The notes: a model not told the origin generated them from the sequence alone. A DNA stretch of 64,000 nt from Luzula sylvatica (GCA_946800325.1 OX326961.1:36413043-36477042); one strand, 5' to 3'; positions 1 through 13,287 are shown, counted from the first letter of the stretch. Made by a program: numbers and translations.

Positions 1-1120
1 AAAACAGTTTCATGTTAATCTTTTAAAAAAAAATAATGAAAGATATTTATTTACTAAACACAAATAATTTCTTTAACTTATATAATATTTTTCAATAATA
101 AACATGAAACTTAAAATTTATCAGACATAAATATTTTTTTTTAACTTTTACAATGTTATTATTCTTAATTTTAGATATGATATTTTTTTTTGTATGTGTT
201 GCATTATAGTATGATAATGTTTCATATTAAAAAATAGTATGATAATTTTGTCATCATCAAACTTCCTTAATCAATATGATATTTATTTTCATATAGTCTT
301 ATATTTGATCCCGAAAAATCATAACTATATATTATGTGTGTATATATTACGTGTATGGTAAACCAAACGAAACAAAACCGCCGCGAAGTGCGGGTAATCT
401 CCTAGTAAGTTATGAAAAAGAATGGGATAAAAAGGAAATTGGACTCTGAAAGTCCGGTCATCCATAAATTGGATTTGAACAGAAAAAATAATAGTCATAA
501 AACTAACCCAAAAATAATAATAAATATAATTTATAGTCCAAGTACTATTTAAATTAGAACAATACGAACCATCATCGTAGTTCGGGATGTACACAATTTT
601 CCAATCCCTCCAACCCGAATCGAATTGACGCGTATTTTGCGGGTTTCAAAAGTGTTGGATCGGGTCCGAGCTAGGACTTTGAGAAATCCGGAAATATGAG
701 TCAGGTTAGGAGTTTGTGATTAAAAATCCGTATTAACCCAACCCGCCCAAACAACACCACTTGCAATTAATTATTTCTATTTTTATTATAAATTATATGG
801 TATGTTTTGTTTTTAAAATTATATTGTCATAATTTATTATTTATTCTTTCTAATATTATATGGCATTTTATCTTAAATGAATATTATGTTTGAAAATTAA
901 TCAAAATTTCTTAATTTAAAACATATATATGACATATTTTCTAAAAAAAATGAGTATTTCTCTTTGTTATTTTTGTTCTATTTAAGAGTAAGATTTGTTT
1001 TTTTGTTATTTTTTCTTATGTTTAATAGAAATATTTGATTTCTTTATAATATCACTACATCAGTTTTGTCATGAAATATGTAATTTATTGAAATTTCTGT
1101 TTTATTTTTATAGTCAGATA
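1..1120. other. AT-rich intergenic sequence, no gene seen
   Basis: Long A/T runs with no open frame that resembles a protein. A short G+C-richer patch at about 590-740 (Gly/Pro-coding GGGTCGGG-type simple sequence) looks like degraded repeat. A Helitron-like end is listed separately. Confidence 0.6.
377..406 (+). mobile_element. Helitron-like 3' terminus
   Basis: A short hairpin-forming CG-rich block (CCGCCGCGAAGTGCGGG) is followed by about ten bases and then CTAGT at 402-406. A hairpin followed by CTRR and insertion before T is the hallmark of plant Helitron 3' ends. The matching 5' TC end was not located, so only the terminus is called; the body would lie to the left and may start outside the window. 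Confidence 0.45.
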
Positions 1121-3407
1121 GATGACATAAATAAAATGAGACGTTAAAACCGCATTTCTTTACCGAAATTTAATAGAGGATGTGTACATGACACAACCCG
1201 AAGGTTTTATCGATCCAAAAGATGCGAATAAAGTTTGTAAGTTACAACGATCCATTTATGGATTGAAACAAGCATCTCGAAGTTGGAATATACGATTTGA
1301 TGAAGTTATAAGCGAGTATAATTTTATCAAAAACGTAGATGAACCTTGTGTATACAAGAAGGTAAGTGGGAGCCGTATTGTGTTTCTTGTTCTTTATGTG
1401 GACGATATATTGCTCGTAGGAAACGATATTCCGATGCTTACGGAAGTTAAAAAATATTTAACGAGTCGTTTCGCTATGAAAGACTTAGGCGAGGCAGCTT
1501 ATATATTAGGCGTAAAAATCTATAGAGATAGATCTAAAAGACTCCTTGGTTTAAGTCAAAGTACGTATATTGACAAGGTATTGCATAAATTTGCAATGGA
1601 AAATTCCAAGAAAGAATTTATACCTATGTCGCATGGTATTAATTTCTCGAAAAATCAATGTCTGACATCGATTGAAGATAAGAAATTAATGTCTGATGTT
1701 CCATACGCTTCGGCGGTAGGATCCATCATGTATGCCATGATATGTACTCGTCCAGACGTATCATATGCCTTAAGCGTTGTTTCACGCTATCAATCGAATC
1801 CTGGTGAAGCACATTGGATTGCGGTTAAATCTATCCTTAAATACTTACGTAGAACAAAGGATCTCTTTCTCGTGTATGGTGGTACTAGTGAAGAGCTAAT
1901 CGTTAAAGGATATACCGACGCTAGTTTTCAAACATGTATTGATGACTTTAGGTCTCAATCAGGTCATGTGTTTTGTCTAAATGGCGGTGCGGTAGTTTGG
2001 AAGAGTTCCAAACAACCTACGATAGCTGATTCCACTATAGAAGCGGAATATATCGCAGCTTCGGAAGCAGCAAAAGAAGCGGTTTGGATGCGTAAATTCA
2101 TCCTGGAACTTGGAGTAGTCCCAAGCATTATGAAATCCATTGGCGTATACTGCGACAATTCGGGTGCGATCGCTCAAGCTAAAGAACCTAGATCACATCA
2201 CCGTTCTAAACATATTCTCCGAAAGTTTCATTTGATTCATGAAATTTTGTAACGCAAGGAAGTTGCCATAATGAAAATTAATACTGACGACAACGTGGCG
2301 GACCCGTTTACGAAACCATTAGCTCAAGCCAAGCATGATAGACATACTCGCAACATTGGTTTAAGATATCTAGAGGGGGAATTGAATTAGGGATTATATT
2401 AGCTATCTCATCCCAATATTCCTTAGTCATTTCGTAAACGATGTATTATTAGTTCTATAAATAAATGTAATCAATAAATGTAAAATCTTTTTATTTTGAT
2501 TTAATAAAATATTTGGTTTTGTTTATTCTACAATTTAGATTTATTTTAACTTGTGTGTGGGGTTATATAATTAGTTATATTAATCCAGATTTATATCTCG
2601 AAATATGAGCATTTAGTATAATAAGATTTACTAAGTAAAGACGTCATATATTAAATACTTAAAATAAATGTTATTTAAAACGAAATTTAATAAGAGTATA
2701 TATTTCGAAATTGTCCCTATTTATGATTAGGATATTTAATGAGTTAAATATATTCTATTATATGATAATAGACTAACATGATTAGTATGTTTGCCGAGGT
2801 GATGATTCAGCTTTACTAATCATTGACAAAAGAGCGTGACAAATCGGAAATATAGTTACATATAGTTGATATGTATGGACTTGACCAAAATGTGCGAATT
2901 CATAACATGGTTTAGTCATTAAAAATGAATCGCAACGAATAGGTTTTGGTAGCTTCATACTTGAGATAACACTTGATTAATTTTTATACGTAGTTGCATA
3001 CTTTGATATAGTTAACATTATTCCGTAAATGGGTAATAAGGCTATCATTGGGTGTGTCACGAAATATGAATATTAATGTGATTATCAAGATAGGAATTGT
3101 TCATTTCGAAAGAAATAGATATTTTGTTGGCCACCGATTGAATTAAATTAACATGTGCACAAATTGATATTGATCAATTGTTAATTTATTCATGAGAAAT
3201 CGGAAAAACATTAAGTCAATTACATAAAAGGGATGACTATCACCATGTCTCGTCATTGACGGATATCGCGAACAAGAGAACCAAAATCGTATATCGAGAT
3301 TAGGTATAAATGATGAAAGTCATTTAAATTCAATTTAACATGGGTAGCTAAGATGGAGTGACTAGATCCCGCTCATAAGCTTGTACGACTTAGGCATAAG
3401 TTTACGG
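1121..3407 (+). mobile_element. Copia element A, left part (5'-truncated, interrupted)
   Basis: Remnant of a Ty1/copia retrotransposon starting inside the reverse transcriptase. It contains RT-RNase H (to 2390) and a long 3' untranslated stretch homologous, with many differences, to the same region of element B (about 9690-10890). It is broken at 3407 by insertion of element B and resumes at 11955; the five bases TACGG (3403-3407) recur at 11955-11959 as the target duplication. Gag, integrase and 5' LTR of element A are absent. Confidence 0.85.
1139..2390 (+). pseudogene. Copia RT-RNase H (C-terminal pol), one stop codon
   Basis: The frame opens with a DVKTAFL-type RT motif at about 1139 and runs through MTQPEGF, the SIYGLKQASR motif, the catalytic YVDD box at about 1396-1410, then RNase H with TDASF, SSKQP and EAEYIAASEA. 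The frame is closed by TAA at 2250-2252, but the next 46 codons in the same frame encode the expected copia C-terminus (DDNVADPFTKPL) ending at TAG 2388-2390, so the first stop is a point lesion. The 5' half of pol is missing. This is the least damaged pol in the window and keeps the YVDD box that elements B and C lack. It acts, in an intact element, in cDNA synthesis inside virus-like particles. Confidence 0.88.
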
Positions 3408-4470
3408 TGAAGGAAATACAGTTTCAGGATCAACAGTAAAATTGTACACAAGGAAAAACGAATGTAAGCGTACATTCGTAGTCATATCTTTCAGTAGGAA
3501 AATCCAATTTGAATGGTTCAAATTGGGTTAGATAGATAATAAGATTATCTACAACCTTCATATAGAAATATATTTCATATGAACGAAGTATCAGTGTCGT
3601 TTCTATGAAATACCGAAAGGCTGCAACAGTATGACATACAGTTAGTAAAACAGTCATAACTTTTGCATACGAACTCCAATTGGGCCAGGCCAAATTGGGT
3701 CGTGTAGATAATAAGATTATATACAACGTTCTTGTTGGGTGATTTTCTGTCCGAGGAATTTACCAATTTCGTATGGACAGAATACTGGACAGATACATGC
3801 AACTTTCTGTGTGAAAGAGTGTATATTGGATATACATGTCTTTTGGCCAATCCTAATCCTATATGATATAAATAGGATTTTTCTCTCTCATCTGGTGTGG
3901 TTCATTCAGTTAATTAATTCAGAATATTCCAGAGAATTGTGAAACAACTTTCTAGAGAGAGAAAGGGTGTAAAGAGAGAGAAACCGTGAAAATGTATTTT
4001 CCGGTATAGAGAATCAAATAATCAAGCAAGTTCGCCGGTGCATCGTCTAGGCAGTTGCACCCGTGACCGACGTCTTACGAGTCAAGGTGGATACAAGTAG
4101 AGGAGCAACATTTGGGGCTCTTTCGGTTGTGATCGATTCAGAGGAACGAAATCTGTCGGAGACGGAAACGAGCGAATCGAGTAACGGGCTGTGGAAGTAT
4201 GCGGGCATGGAACGCACGAAGACAACCCGAGGCGTGTCAAGACGGTGGGAGACGTGCTGTATGGGACGTACGGGCTAGTCACCAACGTGACACCGAAGGA
4301 AGAGAAGGATGCGAGTGATCAACCCGTCGTGCGTGATCAATTTCACGCTGGTAATCGTTTATCCTACTTTGCATCGTACCCTCGAAGGCATGGCATGATC
4401 TTGGATTTAGGGAACCGGACCGGGCCTTCATATCCGCTGCGCGGGCCCGGGGATGGGTGAATTCCCAACA
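3408..4470 (+). repeat. 5' LTR of copia element B
   Basis: 1,063 bp, starting TG and ending CA. It holds two copies of the ~190-bp module with the palindrome AGATAATAAGATTATCT, a TATA-like GATATAAATAGG at about 3867-3878 and a C/T-rich start region. The short frames within it (for example 4063-4460) match other LTR copies rather than proteins. Confidence 0.92.
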
Positions 4471-4471
4471 G

Positions 4472-4483
4472 TGGTATCAGAGC
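4472..4483 (+). other. Primer-binding site of element B
   Basis: TGGTATCAGAGC one base after the LTR is the standard plant site complementary to the 3' end of initiator tRNA-Met, used to prime minus-strand cDNA. Confidence 0.93.
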
Positions 4484-4749
4484 GATCGCCATCGATTCGA
4501 GGGTCGAATCATAGTCGTATATTCGATATACGCACGGGTTATCAAAGTTCGTACCCGTTTGCATGATGATAGATATAGAGATTCCAATTTCGTTAAAAAT
4601 CACAAGTAGAATTCACTAGAGATCAATCAAAAGTTGATTGAGAGTATCTAGGAATTATCGTGAAAAGGTTTCATGATTTATCGTTTCAGAAACGAGCGAA
4701 AACGGAAGAAACGGCAAAATCTGCAGAAAATTAGAATACGAAACAGTGA

Positions 4750-5530
4750 GTAAAACTAAGATAATTTTCAGTGGGAAACTCCAAATTGATTGGATCAAAT
4801 TGGCGTAGTTAGATAATGAGATTATATATGACTTTGATACAGAAAGTTTTTTCATTTGGACGAATTATCAGTGTCGTTTTTATGGAATAACGAAAGGGTG
4901 CGACTGTTTGACATACAGAAACTAAAACGTCCGTATATGTCGCATAGGAACTCCAATTGAGTCCAATCCAATTGGGTTAGTTAGATAATAAGATTATCTA
5001 GAACTTTCGTTCACGTTCAAAGTCGTTTGGAATAATTTAATATTTTCGTTTCAACAGAATACTGAAAAGGTGTCTGTAGTTTTCTGGTTGAAAAGGTGTC
5101 TATTGGATATACTTACCTTTTCGTTTGTCCGTATTTTACTAAAACAGGTATAACTTTCAGTAGGAAATTCCGATTGGAATGGTTCAAATTGGGTTAGTTA
5201 TATAATGAGATTATCTAGAACTTTCATGTTGTAATATATTTCATTTGAGCGAAGTATCAGTGTCGTTAGAATGAAATACCGAAAGGGTGCGACAGTTTGA
5301 CATATAGTCAGTAAAACAACCATAACTTTCGGGTCCGAACTCTAATTGGGCTGGTCCAAATTGGGTTGGAAAGATAATAAGATTATCTACAACTTTCGTG
5401 TTAGTTGATGTTCTGTCAGAGGAATTTACAATTTTCGTTCTGACAGATTACTGAAAGGGTGTATGCAGTTTTCTGTTTGAAAAGGTATATATGAGATATA
5501 CATACCTTTAGGCCTATCTTTATCTCTAAT
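4750..5530 (+). repeat. Leader array of four ~190-bp modules
   Basis: Four diverged units start near 4750, 4918, 5123 and 5311. Each carries a CATAACTTTC-like start, a CCAATTGG..CAAATTGGGTT stretch and the near-palindrome AGATAATAAGATTATCT followed by ACTTTC. The same unit occurs twice in the LTR (about 3478-3850) and once in the LTR of element A (about 12290-12400), so LTR-type sequence has been amplified into the leader. Confidence 0.75.
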
Positions 5531-6889
5531 CAATTAATTCAATCATACTAGCATATTAGATAATTAATTATTTAGAATAATTAATCTCCCTAAATAAATC
5601 ATATGCATTTAGAAATCTTGTGATAGTGATATAATATGATTATGTCACGAATTTAGAAACATGAATGTCATGATCCCTCATAATATTTAAGTCATGGAAA
5701 TGCCTTCCATATCATCAACCATCGAAATTGGTATCACAATATGTGTGTTTCTTGGCCTTCGTCATGTACACATGTTGATGGTACTAATGGGTGGCAAGCG
5801 TTAAATGGGGACTTACGTGTTTCTAGGCCTTCGTCATGCACGTGAGTAGTTCATTTGAACGATACGTTTGATATGGTTATGACTTAACCGTCCAAGCCAA
5901 TCCGATTGGAGTTCGGGGCATAGTTAGAATGCACACACGGAACTGGGATTGTATGTGATACGATCCATCACCGAAATTCTAAAAGGTTCGAGAGTCGCAT
6001 ATGATGCGATTGGATTATATCCTACCTAAATAAGTGAGATCCCACTCGATAGGCCTTCGTCACTTGTGGGAGGATTGCAAAATATGGATCTCGAGTGTTA
6101 TGGACTTGGAGTCCCGTATCGGTATGAGGGTTATCGATTCGATAAAATAACACTATCATATAATTATCATATAAGCATATAGATTAAGTACGCACGGTTA
6201 GGAGCTTAATCTTCATCATCCGTTTAGAATTATTTTTTCAAGCAAACACCAAATATATATCGATGAGATCGATATGATAGATGGCTTTTGGGTCGGAATT
6301 ACCGTAATTAACCTTGATAGTCAAATAATAGTTCTTAGACTTAAAGGAACGTGTTGGACACGGAAACGGTAGATTCGGGGCTCGAGGATTTGGCTTTAGA
6401 GAAAGCCGGGTTCGATACACTTTAAGAAGGAATCGAACAATATTACATGCCTTGTGGTGGCATGTGTAGACGTAAATTTCTCAAAATTGTTTTGAGAATT
6501 CGGGTGTATATGAAAATAAAACACAACGCTCATGAAATAGTTTCAAGAGCTAGAGCGCGTTGAATGGTTCAATGCGGCTCAAAGAGTTGGTTAATTTTGA
6601 GACGCCTTATGGGTCTTTGATTAACACTCGTGTGTTGTTGGTACGAGATTTGATCTTCGTGACCGTATATCATATGTATTCGATAGATAAGTCGATCCCT
6701 GAATTGCATGAGATGCGATTTAAAATTGAATTGGACATGCTCGGAGTATCCGAGGAATCCAATGTATATAGATGCGTGGACGTCCTTATAATTCAAAGGA
6801 GGGATCGAAAGAAATGTATGTCTAAGGGTATTTTGGGAAAATGTTTTCGAAACAGAAAGTTCGGACAAGGAGTTGTCCAAACTAATGAC

Positions 6890-9640
6890 TCAAAGAACGG
6901 TGAAATCCGAGGAGGATTAAACCTAGAAGTTGATTGCTTCTTTTGGCGTTGCCGTCATGGCCATATAAACGAGATACGCGTATCTAGATTCCATATGTTG
7001 GATTACTAGAATCAATCGAATTAGATTCAATTGGTTAAACGCGATACTTATTTATTAGGCAAAGACGACAAATTGCATCATTCTCCAAAGGTTGGAGAAA
7101 GATCCAACGAATTATTGGAAATTACATTTAAATGTAAATGTTCCGATAAGTTCGGAGGCAAGAGGAGGCTATCAGTATTTTGTTACGTTTATGGACGGTT
7201 AAAGTAGATATGAAAAATATCTATTTAATGCGTACAGAAACGGAGATTTTGAAAGGTTCATAGAGTTTCAAAACGAAATACGAAATCAACTAAGCAAGAA
7301 AATCAAAGCCCTTTGATAGGATCGAGGAGGCAAGTATTTGAGCTACACACTTCGATAGGATCGAAGAGGCGATATTTGAGTTATGAGTATTGATGATCAT
7401 TTATGATTGTGGAATCGTTTCACGATTACCTTTATTCGGAACATTAAAGATGTATTCGAAAAGAGGAAATGAACGCATGTTAAACATGGTTCGATAAATG
7501 ATAAGTCAATAGGATCTCCCAAAAATATTTTGGGGATACGCCCTTGAGACAACGATACTAATGAATGGTTGCATATAAGATATGAACTATAAACCTTCTA
7601 ATCGGTATAAAAGGCGCCATATTAGATATGGATCGGAATGGTTCCGAAGTTGTCATTTGTACAGATTTGTGGATGTGAGTATATTTCGAAATTTGTTTCG
7701 GTTAAACTCAATCCCAAATCTGAAAATTGTTCGTTTATGACATATATCCTTAAGGAAACTAAAAGGTATTAGTTCTAACGTCCCGACGAAAATAAGATTT
7801 TCGTGGCTCGAAGAGATGCCTTCTTGGAGGAGGACTAGATGCGCACGAGTTGGGAACTTGATGTCACTTATCTCTATGCGGGCTAGTGGGAGTAGAATAA
7901 ATCTCGAAAGAGTTCGAGATGTCAAAATGAACATTGTACCGATGAATGTTGACACGACTTCATCAAGAGTTGATGAATACGAGTCGAACACACAAAGGAA
8001 TTATTTGTAGATCAAGTAGGCTATATCATAAGCTGGTAAATACGGATTTACCTTGGCTAATGATGATAGATCAAAATCATATGATGATTCGATATCCTAC
8101 AGGGATGCTATGAAAGGTTGATTCCACATGACATGATGTCATGAATTCTGAGATTCGATCCGTGTAAAATTATCAAGTTTAGAACTTGATTTCATTACTT
8201 TCCGGATTAGACCTGTGAAAAGACAATGGGTTTTCAAGATGAGAACCGACACGGATAGGAATACGCATATATGCAAAGTGAGGCTCGTAGCGAAGAGTTT
8301 CAAGAACTTCATAGTCGGACTATGAAGAAACGTTTTCGCATGTTGCCATGCTTTCACATTCTCGAAATTCTGCTTGACATGGTCGCATATTATGACTATG
8401 TGATGTGGCAAAATGGATGTCAAAACCGAATTTCTTGATAGAAATTTTATGAAAGGATGTGTACTTGACACAACCTTACGGTTTTGTCGATTCATAAGAA
8501 TCGGGGATAAGATATGCACGCTTTAACGATCCATATGATGGATTAGAGAAAGCTTCTCGGAATTGGAATATTCGTTTTGATGAAGTTATAAACTGCTATA
8601 ACATTGTCGGAGCGAATGGAAACTTTGTGTACACATGAAGGTTAGTGGGAGCCGCGTTATATTTCTTGTAACGACACAAAATTTAGGCGAGACCGCTTAT
8701 GAATTAAGCGTGAAGATCTATAGGATAGATCTAAGAAGTTCCTCGTTCTATATTATAGCATGTATATCGACATATTGTTGAAAAATGTTTTCAACATATA
8801 ACTCCTTGGCGGAGTTAAATAGAGATGTCGAATGGCATAAATTTTCTATGGCTCTATGTGAGACATCAAGCAGGGCGAAAATAAAAATATGATGCTTTAC
8901 ATTCGATGTGAGGATCTATTATATCTGTCATGATATGTATGTGGCTATATGTCGTATAGATGAAGCGTCTAATTCACCGTCAATAAAATCCAAGGAATCA
9001 CACGAGTTTGAATGTAATGCGATTACATGAGACTAACTCTTGTGAATGTATAATGGTTATACATATATATATATACATAATGGTTATGTATATTTAAATT
9101 CATCGGGATTTGTATTGATAGCGGTGAATGTTATCCTTGAATACTTTACAAAAGAATTCATGATTTTATTTTATCTATAATGGTGTGGAGGACGTGTTGG
9201 TTATAAAGAGTTATAACAATGACAGTTTCCAAAGATTTAGCACGTCCAAATATGTAGCACGACTTTCGATCACAAAGTGTGTACATGATTTGCTTAAACG
9301 AAAACATGGTTATGTGGAAAGGTTCCACATGACCAATAATGATTCTATTTACGGGGGCGAGTATATTGTGGTCATGAATCACAAAAGGAAGCGGTATGGA
9401 TCAAGGATACATGACCAAACTCGAGTAGTCACGAGTTATCGGATTTATGGTTGTATATTGCATGACACGCAATAGTACAAGCCAAAAATGCCGAGGTCAC
9501 AACCACTTCTAGCCAATACTCAGAAAATTTCATTGATCCATGAACTTTTATGAAATGATGTGATCGTAGGTATTGGAAATGTTCCAAACCTGATGTTGAT
9601 TAACACTAACGGCAACGTGCGGACCCGTTTACAAAACCGC
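6890..9640 (+). pseudogene. Degenerate copia gag-pol of element B
   Basis: Recognisable pieces in order: pre-integrase His/Cys motif resembling FWRCRHGHIN (about 6940-6975), integrase pieces including a YQYFVTFMDG stretch (about 7170-7200) and an SDRGGKYL-like site (about 7315-7345), RT motifs DVKT..L and MTQPYGF-like (about 8415-8485), and RNase H remnants (about 9340-9640) ending in a DPFTKPL-like stretch. Frames shift repeatedly. The RT is missing the segment with the YVDD box: VSGSRVIFLV joins almost directly to the LGE-like region at about 8669-8680. Gag is not recognisable upstream. Confidence 0.8.
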
Positions 9641-10878
9641 TCTCTCTAGTCGCGCGTGACTGTCATGCGATGACTATGGGTATGGAGATACCTAGAGGAG
9701 GAAGAAGAGAGTATAGTGTAGTTATCTAATACGATAGTCCTCGCAGGTTGTGGGTATGGAGATACCCATAGGTAAATGTTGCATCACCCAAATACTTAAT
9801 CCGTATGAATGCATCCCTTTTAAAATATTTTGTTTACTTAAATTTTCATGCATTCACCTTATATGAAAACTGTGTGCGGGGTTGTGTAATCTGATTACAT
9901 GAACCTTGATTTGAACTTGTGTGGACGTCGACATGGTTGAGGACCATGTGCAGCGAAACCGTCACACTTAAAGTTTCATTTCTAAACATCCCTAGTCGCG
10001 GGTCAGTTTGCTTAAGAGAGAAGCATTTCTATTACAAGGGAATAGACTGAACGCGTACACTAGTACGTTAGCCGAGGAGATGATTATGTTTTGCTAATCA
10101 TAGGACAAAGGTGTTTGTCGAATCGGGAACGTAGATATATGCTAGGTGACATATATTGGATATGACCGAAGCCGCGAGACCATGACATGGTTTAGTCATT
10201 ATAGATGGACTCGCGACGAGTAGGGTATTAGGTTCTTCATACTTGAGGGGACCATTGATTGCGTTACGTGCGTAACACAATGCTTTGATATGATCTTACA
10301 CTCACCGTAACAGGGAGTTAAAACGGTCATCATTGGGTATTGTCCGAAACACGGAATTCAATGTGAGTCTCCAAGATAGGAATTGTTTATTCCGAAAGGA
10401 AGAGATATCTCTTTGGCCACTCGATGAATTGATTAACGAAAACTGTGGCCACAGTCAATGATATTAACGGTTAATATCGATTGAAATTTGTTAACTCAAT
10501 TCGGACTCGAGGAATAAGTATAGTTAATCAAAATATAAGGATGACTATAAACATGCCTTTTGATTAACGGATATCGCTAACAAGAGAACTAATGACCGCT
10601 ATTCGAGATAGGCACAATGATCACAATCATTCTTCGTGTTAACATGGGTAGCCATGATGGAGTGACTAGATCCCGCTCATGGGCTTGTAGTGCTATGGAA
10701 ACAGCCTACTGCCATCGTTAACCGAACCTACCTGGTCACACAACGAGTCGTACTAAGTCGGGCTTGATTATAAAATTGGCACATAAGATGTGCGTGGCTT
10801 GGTATTTGATACGCGAGCTATATTCTCTAAAATCGTGCATATTGGATATGCATGAGTACCTTTTAGGTAGATCTGAAA

Positions 10879-10891
10879 TTGAGTGGGAGAC
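10879..10891 (+). other. Polypurine tract of element B
   Basis: TTGAGTGGGAGAC directly precedes the 3' LTR; the same sequence precedes the 3' LTRs of element A (12102-12114) and, on the other strand, element C (27224-27236). Confidence 0.85.
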
Positions 10892-11954
10892 TGAAGGAAA
10901 TACAGTTTCAGGATCAACCGTAAAATTGTACACAAGGAAAAACGAATGTAAGCGTACATTCATGGTCATATCTTTCAGTAGGAAAATCCAATTTGAATGG
11001 TTCAAATTGGGTTAGATAGATAATAAGATTATCTACAACCTTCATATAGAAATATATTTCATATGAACGAAGTATCAGTGTCGTTTCTATGAAATACCGA
11101 AAGTCTGCAACAGTATGACATACAGTTAGTAAAACAGTCATAACTTTTGCATACGAACTCCAATTGGACCAGGCCAAATTGGGTCGTGTAGATAATAAGA
11201 TTATATACAACTTTCGTGTTGGGTGATTTTCTGTCCGAGGAATTTACCAATTTCGTATGGACAGAATACTGGACAGATACATGCAACTTTCTGTGTGAAA
11301 GAGTGTATATTGGATATACATGTCTTTTGGCCAATCCTAATCCTATATGATATAAATAGGATTTTTCTCTCTCATCTGGTGTGGTTCATTCAGTTAATTA
11401 ATTCAGAATATTCCAGAGAATTGTGAAACAACTTTCTAGAGAGAGAAAGGGTGTAAAGAGAGAGAAACCGTGAAAATGTATTTTCCGGTATAGAGAATCA
11501 AACAATCAAGCAAGTTCGCCGGTGCATCGTCTAGGCAGTTGCACCCGTGACCGACGTCTTACGAGTCAAGGTGGATACAAGTAGAGGAGCAACATTTGGG
11601 GCTCTTTCGGTTGTGATCGATTCAGAGGAACGAAATCTGTCGGAGACGGAAACGGGCGAATCGAGTAACGGGCTGTGGAAGCATGCGGGCATGGAACGCA
11701 CGAAGACAACCCGAGGCGTGTCAAGACGGTGGGAGACGTGCGGTATGGAACGTACGGGCTAGTCACCAACGTGACACCGAAGGAAGAGAAGGATGCGAGT
11801 GATCAACCCGTCGTGCGTGATCAATTTCACGCTGGTAATCGTCTATCCTACTTTGCATCGTACCCTCGAAGTCATGGCGTGATCTTGGATTTAGGGAACC
11901 GGACCGGGCCTTCATATCCGCTGCGCGGGCCCGGGGATGGGTGAATTCCCAACA
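10892..11954 (+). repeat. 3' LTR of copia element B
   Basis: Same length and termini as 3408-4470, roughly 98.5% identical by eye, followed by target duplication TACGG at 11955-11959. Confidence 0.92.
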
Positions 11955-13287
11955 TACGGCCATCGTTAAGTTGAACCTACACGGTCACACATAGAAATGA
12001 GACAAGTCGGGCTTGAACAATAAGTATATAGGATATACATAAACTCTCTAAAAATTATACATATATATGATATGTATAGTACGTTTTACGTAGATATAAA
12101 ATTGAGTGGGAGACTGAAGGAAATGCAGTTTCACATCTACGGTAAAATCGTACGTATAAGGATATATGAACATGGTAGTTCATAGAAATATAACATGTGT
12201 ATTAGATGCACATATGTATATATGATATACATAATTAGATTGATAAGATAAGATTTTAGGCAAAATCTGTTTGGAACATTTTTACTAAAACGGACATAAC
12301 GTTCGTATATGAACACCGATTTGGATGATTCAACTCTCATAACTTAGATAATTGGATTATCTACAACTTTCATATTCAGTGGAAAAACATTTGAATAACG
12401 TAGGATGTTCATTCTAATGAAATACACGAAATGTTGCGGCAGTTCGACGAAAGGACGCGAACGTTTACTAAAACTAGCATAACTTTCGGACTGGATATCC
12501 AAATTGGATAAACTCGGATTTGTTAGAAAGGTGATATAAGATCATCTAGAAGTTTCGTTCAAAAAGTTTCTGTTAATTACGGACCTAAGTCGGTCGACAT
12601 TCTAGTTTAGTGAAAGTGTGTCTGCTGATTCTGCAGGAGACACATCTTTTGATCAAATCTTCTAGAAACTTGTCCTTTCATGCATATAAAAATATCATTT
12701 GATTGATTAAAGAGTGTCTATTTACTGATGAAGGAATACGAATTATTCTATAAATAGGACCCTAATCTCACTCAATCAAATCAATCTAAGAAATCATTAT
12801 TTCCACTAATTAATCCAGTAATTAAGAGAGAGAAAAGTTCGCCGGAATTCTCCATTGATTCCGGCAAGAGTTTAAGCAAGAGTGATTACGAGGCGTCTAG
12901 GCAGTTTCGTGATTATCCGACGACTCCCGTTTCGCGGTAGATATGAGTAGAGGTACGTATACGTTTGCGTACTAACGAGTTAAGTTCATCAACCGACGAG
13001 AAGACGAATGGAGAAAGACAACCGGTTTGGGCGTGGGACGAACCGGTACGAGCGAAAAGGTGCGAACGAAAAGGTGCGACGTGAACGGAAGTGAAGGCTT
13101 CGCAGCGACAAACCCTTCGTAAGCGATCAATTTCGCTAGGTACAAATATTACGTTTATTAGATTTACGTTATATTAGTTATAGGCAATTTGATAAACAAA
13201 TCGTAGATGAGATCTCGGGGATTTGTACTCCGTCGAGTCCAATAATTATCCGCTGCGCGGACTCGATGGGGTGTAGATAACCCAACA
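11955..13287 (+). mobile_element. Copia element A, right part with 3' LTR
   Basis: Continues the sequence interrupted at 3407. The polypurine tract ATTGAGTGGGAGAC ends at 12114 and the 3' LTR runs 12115-13287 (1,173 bp), opening TGAAGGAAATGCAG and closing CCCAACA. It is clearly diverged from the LTRs of element B, so element A is an older or different subfamily. Confidence 0.87.

Larger units (their letters stand above)
3408..11954 (+). mobile_element. Copia element B, full-length structure with degenerate pol
   Basis: An 8,547-bp LTR retrotransposon: 5' LTR 3408-4470, primer site 4472-4483, leader, broken gag-pol, polypurine tract just before 10892 and 3' LTR 10892-11954. Both LTRs are 1,063 bp, begin TGAAGGAAATACAG, end CCCAACA and differ at about 16 sites. 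TACGG flanks both ends. The coding region is full of stops and deletions, so the copy is non-autonomous. Confidence 0.92.

Noticed and set aside
590..740. Possible hAT MITE like that at 50522
   Set aside because: It has some GGGTCGGG-like sequence but no matching inverted ends or 8-bp duplication could be found.
4063..4460. Small protein-coding frames in the LTR (also 11547-11944, 26406-26594, 34082-34270)
   Set aside because: They lie inside LTR copies, recur with the LTR and resemble no protein; overlapping frames exist on both strands.
2391..4470. A single 2-kb LTR for element A/B
   Set aside because: The TACGG duplication and TG start at 3408 show that the left part is internal 3' sequence of element A and only 3408-4470 is LTR.
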